DNA from: Phaeosaccion multiseriatum
Lineage: Eukaryota > Ochrophyta, other classes
DNA: 64,000 nucleotides
Assembly (NCBI GenBank): GCA_965112735.1
Contig: OZ218961.1
Location: 1,488,001 to 1,552,000, forward strand
Reading direction: 5' to 3'
Within the stretch, counting starts at the first letter, position 1; every line of letters begins with the position of its first letter. The notes below the pieces were generated by a model, which had not been told where the DNA came from, did no database searches, and worked only from the letters and a program-made list of their open reading frames with translations. The translations under genes and the position numbers were made by a program. Positions 27,801-36,946 of the stretch are shown here, piece after piece.

Positions 27801-30800
27801 CAGTGGCAGGTAAGTGTGCGCTTGGGGGAGGGGGGGAGGGGGGGAGGAGGGGAGAGGGAGTGAGGGAGGGGAGGGGGGAGGGGGGTGGGGAGCGAGGGAG
27901 CAAGGGAGGGAGGGGAGGGGGGAGGGGGGGGAGGGAGGTTGCTTCAATCCTGATCTTCTTATTGACTTATTCTTACCTTGTCCCCTCGCGCATCTCCTTC
28001 TCCTCCTCCTCCTCCTCCTCCTCCTCCTCCTCAGGTGGCCGGACTCCCCACCGACTCTCTATCCACCCAAAACGGCATCATCATGGACACGGCTCGGCGT
28101 TGGGCTCTGCTCATCGACCCGCAGGGACAGGCCAACCGATTCATTAAGAACATGGGCAGGGATCCCGGGCTGTGCAAGAACGGGATGGACGTTGTCAAGC
28201 TGAGCGACAAGAAGTTTCTGCAGCAGCTTGAGAATGCTGTTAGATTCGGTGAGGGAGGGGAGGAGAGGGAGGGAGGAGGGAGGGAGGGAGGGAGGGAGGG
28301 AGGGAGGGAGGGAGGGAGGGAGGGAGGGAGGGAGGGAGAGAGGGAGGGAAGGAGGGAGGGAGGGAGGGAAGGAAGGAGAGGAGGAGGGGAGAGGTGGACT
28401 CTTATGCGATGATGGCACGTCACATCCGACACTTGACACGTCACCCCCGACCCTGACCCCCGAATGGCACGCGATGGATGGCACCAAATGGCACCTTACC
28501 TTACCGTACCGTACCGTACCTTACCTTACCTTATTATACCTTCAGGCAAGTGGATTCTGCTGGAAAACATCGGGGAAGTGCTGGACGCAGCACTGGAACC
28601 CATACTGCTGCAGCACAAGTTCAAACAGGGCGGCCAGGACATGATCAAGTTAGGGGAGAACACCATTCCTTACCACGAGGACTTCAGACTGCTCATCACC
28701 ACTAAGCTGCCGAACCCCAACTACGCTCCTGAAGTACAGGTTAGAAGGGAGGGAGAGGAGGAGGTAGAGGGGGGGAGAAGATATACAGTGGTGGAGAGGC
28801 GGAGGGAGAGGGAGAGAGAGGGAGAGAGAGGGAGAGAGGAAACGTAAAGGACCAAAAGAGCGGCCCAACCAGCATGTGATTGAACCCTTCGCTTGCGAAT
28901 GTTACCCCTCCCCTCCCTTTGCGGCCTTCCCAGTCACTCACTCACTCACTCACTCACTCCCCCGCCCACCCACCCACTCACTCACATACTCACTCCCTCA
29001 CTTACTCACTCGCTCACTCCCTCACTCACTCACTCACTCACTCACTCACTCACTCACTCACTCACTCACTCACTCACTCACTCACTCACTCCCTCACTCT
29101 CTCACTCTCTCACGCAGTCACTTACTCACTCACTCACTCACTCGCTTTCTTACTCGCTCAGTCACTCACTCACTTCCTCACCCACTCACTCACTCACTCA
29201 CTCCCCTCCTGCTGCATGTCCTCAGGTGAAGGTGTCTCTGATGAACTTCACCATCACCATCAAGGGTCTGGAGGAGCAACTGCTCGTCACATGTGTGTCG
29301 GAGGAGCTACCGGACCTCGCAGAGAGGAAGGTGCAGCTCGTGGTCAACAATGCAAAGATGAACATTGAGCTCTACAACATAGAGAGCAACATCCTGCAGC
29401 TACTCAGTGAGAGTGAGGGGAACATCTTGGACAACACGCAGCTCATTCAGACGTTGGCAGAGGCCAAGGTCACCTCCACGGACATTAAGGCCAAGATGAG
29501 TGAGGCGGCGGAGACGGAGAAGGAGATTGAGATCAGAAGCGAGGAGTATCGGTGAGTGAGTGAGTGAGTGAGTGAGTGAGTGAGTGAGTGAGTGAGTGAG
29601 TGAGTGAGTGTGAGGAGTGAGTGAGTGAGTGAGTGAGGAAGTGAGGGAGGGGAGGGAGGGAGGGAGGGAGGGAGGGAGGGAGGGAGGGAGGGAGGGAGGG
29701 AGGGAGGGAGGGAGGGAGGGAGGGAGGGAGGGAGGGAGGGAGGGAGGGAGGGAGGGAGTGAGTCAGTGAGTCAGTGAGGGGGGGGGGAGGAGGGGCAGTG
29801 AGTTAGGATAGGAGGGCAGTGCTTGATGTCAGTCCGTCAGTGAGGGTGCGCGCGAGCGTGCGTGGGTGTGTGCGTGTGGGCGTGAGTCACAGTGGGTAAA
29901 TAAGTCTCTACGTGGTTTGGGGGGGCGGGGGGTACAGGGCCTGCTAAGCCCTAATCGTCTCCACCTTCTCCTCTTCTCTCTCCCCCCCCCCTCCCTCCCT
30001 CCCTCCCTCCCAGTCCCGTGGCCAAGCGTGCGTCGCTGCTCTACTTCTGCCTTGCCGACCTCGCTGTGGTGGACCCCATGTACCAGTACTCTCTGCCCTG
30101 GTTCGTGGCTCTCTTTGTCAAGGCGTGTGCCAACGCCCCCCCCTGCATAGAGCTGTCGGAGCGGCTAGTGTGTCTTGCCGACTTCTTTACTTTCAGCGTG
30201 TATGTGAATGTGTGCCGCTCTCTGTTTGAGAACCACAAGCTTCTTTTCTCCTTCCTCCTCACCATCAAGGTCAGTGCGTGAGTGCGTGTGTGTGCGTACG
30301 TGTGGTATCACCAGCTCCTGCTGTGCTGCTGCTACTCCTGCTGTATCACCAACTGCTGCTACTGCTCAGGGATGGACGCGTGACAAAGGCCGACCCGCTC
30401 TGAGGCCTCACCTCTCGCCCCTCACCCCTCACACCTCACACCTCACACCTCACACCTCATACCTCATGTCTCACACCTCAAGCCTCACCTCACACACCTC
30501 ACCCCTCACCCTTCACCCCTCACCCTCCACTTCTCATCGCTCACCCCCCTACCCCATCCACTGCCATCCTCTGACTCCTCCCTGGCCCCATCCACTGCCA
30601 TCCCCGTTCCCCGTCAGCTGCTGCAAGGCGAGGACATGGTCGATCCTCTGGAGTGGCGCTATCTCATCAGCGGCTTCACCCCCAGCAGGAGCAATGCACC
30701 CAATCCCGACCCCTCGTGGGTGGAGAGCAATGTGTGGGACGAGGTGTGTGCCATGGCGGGCCTGCCCTTCTTCGCCGCTCTGCCGGAGGACTTTAGCGGG

Positions 30801-33800
30801 GAGAAGAAGGCGTGGAGAGGGATGTTCGACGACAACGAGGTGAGTGAGTAAGTGAGTGAGTGAGTGAGTGAGTGAGTGAGTGAGTGAGTGAGTGAGTGAG
30901 TGAGTGAGTGAGGGAGTGAGTGAGTGAGTGAGGGAGGGAGTGAGGGAGGGAGTGAGTGAGTGAGTGAGTGAGTGAGGGAGTGAGTGAAGGAGTGAGTGAG
31001 TGAGTGAGTGAGTGAGTGAGTGAGTGAGTGAGTGAGTGAGTGAGGGAGGGACAGAGGGGAGGGAGGCAGTGAGTGGGCGAGTGAGTGAGTGAGTGAGTGA
31101 GTGAGTGAGTGAGTGAGTGAGTGAGTGAGTGAGTAAGTGAGTGAGTGAGTGAGGGGGTGAGTGAGTGAGTGAGTGAGTGAGTGAGTGAGTGAGTGAGTGA
31201 GTGAGTGAGTGAGTGAGTGAGTGAGTGAGGAGTGAGTGAGTGAGTAGTGAGGGGGTGAGTGAGGGAGTGGGGCAGTTAGCGGGTGAGTGTCAAGCGACAT
31301 ACGAGAGGAGAGTGACATGGAGTGCATTCCTTTCCTTTCCCCTCCCCCTTCCTTCCTTCCTTCCTTCCTTCGAGCTCCTTCCTTCCTGGGACACGTTTGC
31401 TCGCAGCATGCATTCATCTATCCTCCCTGGGCAGGTCCTCTCTGTGCAGGTCCAGCCCTCCACCACACCCCCCTGACGGTCCCCCCCCCCCCCACCCACT
31501 GCCCCCCCCCCCCCTCAGCCGCAAGTGTACGTGTGTCCGTCTCCATACAACCTCGTCCCCGGAGGCAAGACCAAGGACGCTCCCTCTGGCGGGCAAGAAG
31601 GGAAGAAGGAAGGGGAGGAAGGCTCCCCCTCAGGGAGCTTCTCAGGGCCGCACGTGGCGGGTTGGATGAGGCGAATGTGCATCATTCGGGCGCTTCGGAA
31701 AGACAAGATGATGGAGTGCATGCAGGCAAGGAGTAGGAGTGCTCTCTGGAACGAGTAGGACTCACGCCACACTCACTCCTCCTGTCTCTCTAAGCAAGTC
31801 ACGCCACTCTCGCTCCTCTCTCTCCTCTCTCTCTGTCCCCGCACGTCGGCCTAAACTTTTCTCTCTCTCTCTCTCTCTCTGTGTGTATCTCTCTCTCTCC
31901 CCTGCCCAGAACTTTGTGATTGACATAATGGGCAGCCGATTCGTGGAGCCGCCGCCCTTCAACCTGCGGTCCTGCTTTGACGACAGCACCACCACCACCC
32001 CCCTCATCTTTGTGCTCTCCACGGGCTCCGACCCAAACAAGGACCTGCTGCAGGTGCGATGGCAGTGGATGGTAGTGGATGCTGCAGCACATGCTGTCTG
32101 TCTGTCTGTCTGTCTGTCTCTGTCTGTCTGTCTGTCGGTCTGTCTGTCTGTTTTTCTCCGATGCCAGCCGCGCCGCCTTCTCATCCAAGTGCTCGTGTTC
32201 GCTTCCTCTCCTTCGGCCCATACGCCTATCTGCGCGTGCCCTCTCCCCCTCCCTCTCCCCCTCCCCCTCCCCTCCGCCTTGTTACCCATATGCCTCTCCT
32301 CCCTCGCCCTTGTCCATACGCCTATCTACACCTGCCCATATGCCCGCAGCTGGCGGAGGACATGGGTATGATGGACAAGCTCCGCTCCATCGCTCTCGGG
32401 CAGGGACAGGGCACCATCGCGGCCAAGCTCGTGGAGCAAGGGGTGTCGGAGGGAAACTGGGTAAGTCAAGGGGAGAGGTGGAGAGAGGGAGTGGGGTGGG
32501 TGGGTAAGTCAATGAGGGGGTGGGTGGGTAAGTCATTGAAGGGGTGGGTGGGTAAGTCAATGAGGGGGTGGGTGGGTAAGTCAATGACGGAGGGAGGGAG
32601 GGAGGGAGGGAGGGAATGAGTGACTGAGTAAGTCACTGGGGAGTGAGTGGGTAGGCATGTCTCTAAACGTGTGTCTGACAAGTGGGTGGGTATGTGTCTA
32701 AACATGTCTGACAATGTATCCGGACGTCGATGCCGATTCCCTCATCTGTCGGCCTTGTCGGCCTTGCTCCCTCCCCTCCCCTGCAGGTCCTGCTGCAGAA
32801 CTGCCACTTGAGTATCTCTTGGATGCCCGATCTCGAGAGGATCTGCGAGGAGCTTGACCCTGCGCAGGTGTGTGTGTGTGCAGGGGGCGGGGGGGGGTTG
32901 CCTGCGTAATGTGTGTGTACACACAGAGAGCTCATGTCCTCATGCGCTCTGCTCTACTCTGTATCACCAACTGCTCTACTCTCCTGTCCTCTCCTCTCCT
33001 CTGCACCCCTACCCTTTCCAGACGCACTCGGACTTCCGCATGTGGTTGACCTCCAAGCCCAGCCTGTCCTTCCCCACGGCCATTCTGCAGAACGGCGTGA
33101 AGATGACTAAGGAACCCCCCAAGGGCCTCAAGGCGAATCTCAAGGCCACGTACATGAAGATGGACGATGACGTCATCAGCAAGACAAACAAGCCCAAGGA
33201 GTACCGCAAAATGCTCTTCGGTGAGTGTCACTGAGGGCCGCAAGTGATGTTGGGGGGGGGGGGTGAGGGGATGATGGGTGCTTTGTGTGTTGGAGGGAGG
33301 GGAAGGCGGCAAGCCGGAAGGGCGGACAGCCCCCCTCTCCAGTCTCTCTCTGCTCCCTTCATGGATGGCAGTAGAAGGAGTTGTTGTGCGGCTGGGTGGC
33401 TGGGTGGCTGTGTGACTGTGTGGCCGTATGTGCAGGATCAGTGAGCCCCCTCTCACGCCTCTCCCCTTCCCCTCTCCCCTCTCTCCGCCCCCTCCCATCC
33501 CGCTCCCCCTCAGGCCTTTGCTTCTTCCACGCTGTTGTTGTGGAGCGTAAGAAGTTCGGTGCTCTTGGCTGGAACGTGCCGTACGAGTTCAACGAAACAG
33601 ACCTCGACATCTGCGTAGCGCAGGTGGGTGTCAAGACTAACGCACGCACACACGCACACACGTGCATACGCATGGACGCATGGAGGGACGGTGTGCTGCT
33701 TGAAAAGAGGTTGTTCCGCGCTGCCCTCACCTGCTGGCCACTCACTCTCACCCTCGCTCTTTCCCCTACCCTTGCTCTTACCACTTGTCCTTCTTGTCCT

Positions 33801-36059
33801 GCCCCGTCACTGTCCTGACACAAACTACCCAGCTGGAGATGTATGTGGAGCAATACGACGAGATCCCCTACCAGGTGCTCAGGCAGCTCACCAGCGTGGT
33901 CAACTACGGAGGGAGAATCACAGATGACAAGGACATGCGTACTGCCAACATCCTTGTGGCCAACTTCTACCGAGCAGAAATCTTGCAGGTAAGCGAGGGA
34001 GGGAGGGAGGAAGGAAGGAAGGAAGGAAGGAAGGAAGGAAGGAAGGGAGGGAGGGAGGAATGAAGGAAGGAAGGAAGGAAGGAAGGAAGGAAGGAAGGAA
34101 GGAAGGAAGGAAGGGAGGGAGGGAGGAAGGGATGGAGGGAGGGAGGGAGGGAGGGAGGGAGTGGGTGGGTGAGTGAGTGAGTGATTGAGTGAGTGATTGA
34201 GTGAGGGAATAACCAGCTGGCTGACTGACTGGATGATTGACTGACTGACTGACTGAGTAGTGGAACTGTGGAGAAGGCGCTTCGAGCCTACGACCTCAAA
34301 CTTGCAATGCCGTGTGTCATACCCCTAACAAGCTCTGTGTGCCTATTCTCCTCCTCTCCTTCCCACATAGGACGACTTCCCCTTCTCACGAAGCGGCAAG
34401 TACTGTTCCATCACCGCCGACCCCGACAGCCCCATGCAGTCGTACCTAAGTTACATCGACGGGCTGCCCATGAACGCCGAGCCCGAAGTGTTCGGCATGC
34501 ACGAGAACGCCTCCATCACGTGCGCCATCGCAGAGACGGAGGACAACTTTGCCCTCATCCTCAGCATGCAGCCGCGCACGGGAGGGGGGGGGGGCATCTC
34601 CAGAGAGACGCTCATCGGAGACTGTGCTGCGGGTAAGACGCGTCATGACACTTCACCGTTCCGTCCTTCCGTCCTTCCGTCCCTCCCTCCCTCACCCTGA
34701 CCCCACCCTCCCTCCGTCCCTCCGTCCTTCTGTCCCCCACCCCCACCCTTCCTTCCTCTTCACCCCACACAGCCATGGAGAAGGACATGGTCTCCCCCTT
34801 CGACATTGAGATGCTCATGATGCGCTACCCCACCAACTACCACGAGAGCAACAACACCGTGCTGGTGCAAGAGGCGCAGAGGTACAATAACCTCATTGTG
34901 GTGATGCAGAGGACTCTCAAGGAGCTGCAGAGGGCACTCAGGGGGTTGGTGGTGCTCTCCGCCGAGCTCGAGGCAATGGGGAACAGCATCTATGACCAGC
35001 AAGTGCCCGAAGTGTGGCAGAACAAGGCATATCCGTCGCTTAAGCCGCTGGCGCCTTGGTTTAAGGACTTGCTGGATAGGGTTGCTTTTATGGCCAAGTG
35101 GGTGGAAGAGGGCATTCCTGCGACCTTCTGGATCAGGTGAGGAGAGGGGAGGGGAGGGGAGGGGGGGGGGAGGGAAGGAGAGGGGTGGGGGGGGGGAGGG
35201 AAGGAGAGGGGAGAGGAGGGGGGGGGTGGGGAGGGGAGGGGAGGGGAGGGGGGGAGCGGAGAGGGGAAGAGCCAGGAGAGGAGAGGAGAGAGGGAGAGGG
35301 GAGGGGAGGGGAGGGGAGGGGGGGACGAGAGGAGAGGAGAGGAGAGGGAGAGGGGAGGGGAGAGGAGAAGAGGAAAGGGGGGGAGAGGTGAGGAAGGAGA
35401 GAAGAGGGAGAGGGGAGGGGGGGGATGGGAGGACTCGAGACGAGAGCAAAGGAGAGGAGAGGAACCGTTGCCTGCATCCGACCACTTCCCCGAGGAGTTC
35501 ATTACAGCAGAAGCTCACCCCACCGCCCCTGTGTTGCTCTCTCGTCCGCAGCGGCTTCTTCTTCCCGCAAGGCTTCTTGACGGCCGCCCAGCAGAACTAC
35601 GCCAGAAAGCACAACCTGCCCATCGACAGCCTGAGCTACAGCTTCACCATCGTCGACGAGGCCCCCTCACAGCTGGCGGCCCCCGAGGACGGTGTGTACG
35701 TGTACGGGCTCTTCCTGGAGGGGGCTCGCTGGAGTGCCGAGAGCCACGTGCTTGTGGACCCCCGTCCCAAGGAGCTCTTCTCTCCGATGCCCACCATGCT
35801 GCTCATGCCGGAGAAGGATCGGAAAGCGCCCACAGAGGGCATCTACAGATGTCCGGTGTACAAAATCTTGACTCGAACAGGGGTGCTGTCCACGACTGGG
35901 CACTCCACCAACTTCATCTTCTGGATGGAAATTCCGACACGCGACAACTCGTGCCAAAGGGACAGTCTCGTCAGTGAAACGAACCAACAGTGCCTCTTTG
36001 TAGACAACGAATTTTGGATCAGGGCTGGTGTAGCTGCTTTCTGTAGCCTAAAATACTAG
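1381..36059 (+). CDS. DNAH1: Axonemal inner-arm dynein heavy chain, DNAH1 type (69 exons)
   Basis: This is the ATP-driven motor subunit of an inner dynein arm, acting in the ciliary axoneme. Sixty-nine exons join with consistent phase into 13,320 nt (about 4,439 residues; human DNAH1 is about 4,265). Collinear landmarks include '[12 protein letters not shown]' and '[11 protein letters not shown]' in the tail, P-loops GPAGTGKT (AAA1, ~1696), GPTGGGKS (AAA2, ~1977), GPTGTGKT (AAA3, ~2344) and GVGGSGRQS (AAA4, ~2702), the stalk, and a C-terminal cap ending '[11 protein letters not shown]'. The DNAH1-type N-terminal tail and near line-by-line match to DNAH1 separate it from other axonemal heavy chains. 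The start is the ATG in 'gccATGgc' at 1381, the first in-frame ATG. A Ser/Gly-rich leader of about 150 residues looks lineage-specific. Exons are listed in the segment entries. Introns 8, 20 and 60 have GC donors. Confidence 0.95.
3050..3113. repeat. (GT)n microsatellite, dynein intron 3
   Basis: A GT dinucleotide array begins ten bases after the splice donor GTGCGT at 3041. Confidence 0.95.
4530..4715. repeat. (GGGGA)n array, dynein intron 7
   Basis: A pentanucleotide purine array of about 185 bp follows the donor at 4505. On this strand it is G-rich with no pyrimidines and could form G-quadruplex or triplex structures. Confidence 0.95.
6057..6186. repeat. (GGGT)n array continuous with the intron 9 donor
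   Basis: The donor GTACGTGG at 6057 runs directly into GGGT and GAGAGGGTGGGT units. Similar arrays follow the donors of introns 23 (12034-12175) and 45 (22750-22795). Confidence 0.95.
6569..6666. repeat. (CTC)n/(CTT)n trinucleotide array, dynein intron 10
   Basis: CTC units grade into a pure CTT array; it lies about 100 bases upstream of the acceptor at 6768. Confidence 0.95.
7544..7630. repeat. (GGT)n array, dynein intron 12
   Basis: A trinucleotide GGT array with a few GCT interruptions, soon after the donor at 7525. Confidence 0.95.
7875..8302. repeat. (TAG)n array, dynein intron 13
   Basis: About 430 bp of TAG/AGT trinucleotides with GAG-rich and GCA-containing interruptions. Long Val or Leu homopolymer frames over it are artefacts. 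Confidence 0.95.
10268..10484. repeat. (CA)n-rich array, dynein intron 19
   Basis: Imperfect then pure CA repeats fill the 3' half of the intron, ending a few bases before the acceptor at 10490. Confidence 0.95.
12488..12670. repeat. (GAGG)n array, dynein intron 24
   Basis: A purine tetranucleotide array directly follows the donor GTAAGG at 12484. The intron's 3' part is a C-rich pyrimidine tract. Confidence 0.95.
12820..18048 (+). other. Dynein exons 25-37: AAA1 and AAA2 (residues ~1688-2288)
   Basis: Exons: 12820-12879, 13069-13162, 13728-14056, 14342-14476, 14868-15005, 15316-15375, 15470-15619, 15894-15977, 16233-16346, 16686-16766, 16964-17233, 17547-17734, 17949-18048. AAA1 is the main ATPase site. 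Its Walker A GPAGTGKT falls in exon 25, and the Walker B region 'ACFDEFNR' and '[10 protein letters not shown]' in exon 27. AAA2's P-loop GPTGGGKS is in exon 31, followed by '[16 protein letters not shown]' and '[14 protein letters not shown]'. All catalytic landmarks of AAA1 are intact, so the motor looks functional. Exon 35 has a small Gly-rich insert. Confidence 0.92.
13170..13475. repeat. (GCAG)n then (GAGG)n array, dynein intron 26
   Basis: About 300 bp of GCAG followed by GAGG units immediately after the donor at 13163. A complementary CTCC run (about 13660-13690) sits near the intron's 3' end, so the two could pair in the pre-mRNA. Confidence 0.95.
18140..19345. repeat. (CACTCA)n array of 1.2 kb, dynein intron 37
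   Basis: The longest repeat in the window: hexamers CACTCA with CACACA, CACCTCACACTC and CGCACT variants. It makes up most of the 1,320-bp intron 37. Higher-order blocks recur, for example units containing CACCTCACACTCAC. Confidence 0.95.
19617..20000. repeat. (CTCA)n array, dynein intron 38
   Basis: Tetranucleotide CTCA array with CCTC, TTCA and GTCC variants running up to the acceptor at 20010. The same unit recurs in intron 56 (28930-29210). Confidence 0.95.
23540..23785. repeat. (GGTT/GGGT)n array, dynein intron 47
   Basis: Mixed GGTT and GGGT units, about 245 bp. Confidence 0.95.
24079..24256. repeat. (GTGA)n array starting at the intron 48 donor
   Basis: The donor GTGAGTGAGTGAGG at 24079 is itself the first unit of a GTGA/GGGA array. 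Confidence 0.95.
24750..24925. repeat. (TGCC)n array, dynein intron 49
   Basis: TGCC tetranucleotides with TGTC and TACC variants, preceded by a short GAGG array near the donor at 24655. Confidence 0.95.
25076..27113 (+). other. Dynein exons 50-53: stalk and microtubule-binding domain (residues ~2948-3261)
   Basis: Exons: 25076-25498, 25783-25896, 26248-26495, 26957-27113. Exon 50 encodes the first stalk helix (Glu/Lys/Ala-rich, including '[19 protein letters not shown]') and enters the microtubule-binding domain at '[16 protein letters not shown]'. Exons 51-52 carry '[12 protein letters not shown]' and '[17 protein letters not shown]', then the return helix. This is the ATP-sensitive track-binding tip. 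Spacing matches DNAH1 without large insertions. Confidence 0.92.
26541..26724. repeat. (CAAA)n array, dynein intron 52
   Basis: About 184 bp of CAAA/ACAA tetranucleotides with occasional CACA and CAAG units. It is an unusual AT-leaning repeat in an otherwise GC-rich intron set. Confidence 0.95.
27117..27482. repeat. (GAGG)n array, dynein intron 53
   Basis: About 365 bp of nearly pure GGAG/GAGG units starting four bases into the intron. Confidence 0.95.
29552..29768. repeat. (GTGA)n then (GGAG)n array from the intron 57 donor
   Basis: The donor GTGAGT at 29552 is the first unit of a GTGA array that turns into GGAG units. Confidence 0.95.
30840..31255. repeat. (GTGA)n array of 0.4 kb from the intron 59 donor
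   Basis: The donor GTGAGT at 30840 begins an array of more than 400 bp of GTGA units with GGGA and GTAA variants. Many units are themselves legal donor sequences. Confidence 0.95.
33990..34175. repeat. (GGAA)n/(GGAG)n array, dynein intron 66
   Basis: Tetranucleotide purine array directly downstream of the donor at 33989. Confidence 0.95.
35137..35465. repeat. (GGGGA)n-type purine tract, dynein intron 68
   Basis: About 330 bp of G/A-only sequence with GGGGA, GGAGA and poly-G runs, from the donor at 35137. Confidence 0.95.
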
Positions 36060-36946
36060 ATAGTGTAATAGTGAGCTTGAAGTGGTCGATTTCCCCTTCT
36101 TCTCTGCAGCCCTACCTCTCAACCTCCACGTATAACACACGCACACGCACGGCAGGGATATGAAGGGAGAGAGCATTAGCTGCAAGCATCCCCCCCTCCA
36201 TCCATCCCTTCCGATATGCGGCCTCGACCGCGCACGCACGCACACACACGTCAGGCGATTTAACGGCCTGGGCTTGCGCGCGGGCACGTCCAGTAGCCTT
36301 AAACATTGCTTTCTTGTAGCCTTAATCAATACTTGTACTTGGCTCCGTAGCCGTAAATTAATAAATAGAACTACGTAGTACTTCGAAGTACGAAGTATAG
36401 GTAATGAAGTTGCTCCCGGGCGCGTCATGTTGCTGGCAGTCCACTTGCTCACTTGCTCACTTGCTCACTTGCTGGTCCTGCTGGAGGCTGGTGTACAGCT
36501 GGTGTACAGCTGGTGTACAGCTGGTGGCGTTGGCCTTGGCGCTGGTCACGCTTGGCTTGGCTTGCGAATCCTCGTGAAGCGCATATTGGAAGACTCGCTT
36601 TAAGCTTCGATGCCCTCTCCAAGAAAAGCCGAGCTCGCTGTGAGGGAAGAGTTGCCAGCACTTCCAGGCCACACTCAGTTTCCTGACACCCAGTACCTCC
36701 AGGCCACACTCAGTTTCCTGACACCCAACAGACGCAGCAGCCACCTCTGGTAGACAGCTCAGCTCAGCTCTATATAAAGCAGAGTAGCAGTAGCAGCATC
36801 AAATCAGCAGAGTCTGAGGCCACGCCTGAGGAGTGCATTCCATTCCATGGCAGGGAGGGAGAGGTCGGGGCATGGGCACAAAGGAACAAAGCAAAGCAAG
36901 GGCTCCACCACCTTTAGGGCTCCACCACCTTCACTTCATGCCCGCT
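36060..36946. other. Intergenic between convergent dynein and ALG8 genes
   Basis: No gene is visible. The stretch holds the two 3' UTRs. It also has a palindrome cluster near 36369-36398 (including TACTTCGAAGTA), four copies of CACTTGCT (36441-36472), three copies of CTGGTGTACA (36488-36520), a direct repeat of the word CCAGGCCACACTCAGTTTCC (about 36663 and 36699), and TATATAAAG at about 36771. The last has no gene downstream on the + strand. Confidence 0.6.

Larger units (their letters stand above)
27627..36059 (+). other. Dynein exons 54-69: AAA5, AAA6 and C-terminal cap (residues ~3262-4439)
   Basis: Exons: 27627-27809, 28035-28248, 28546-28739, 29226-29551, 30014-30269, 30618-30839, 31519-31725, 31910-32053, 32350-32460, 32787-32867, 33022-33220, 33514-33623, 33833-33988, 34371-34632, 34773-35136, 35552-36059. 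Landmarks are '[12 protein letters not shown]', '[16 protein letters not shown]', '[14 protein letters not shown]', '[13 protein letters not shown]', '[11 protein letters not shown]', '[10 protein letters not shown]', 'LFLEGARW' and '[16 protein letters not shown]'. Exon 60 ends at a GC donor and carries a Gly/Lys/Glu-rich insert. The last exon has about 20 extra residues (35944-36010) relative to animal DNAH1 and may hide a tiny intron at 35969-35989. Confidence 0.9.
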
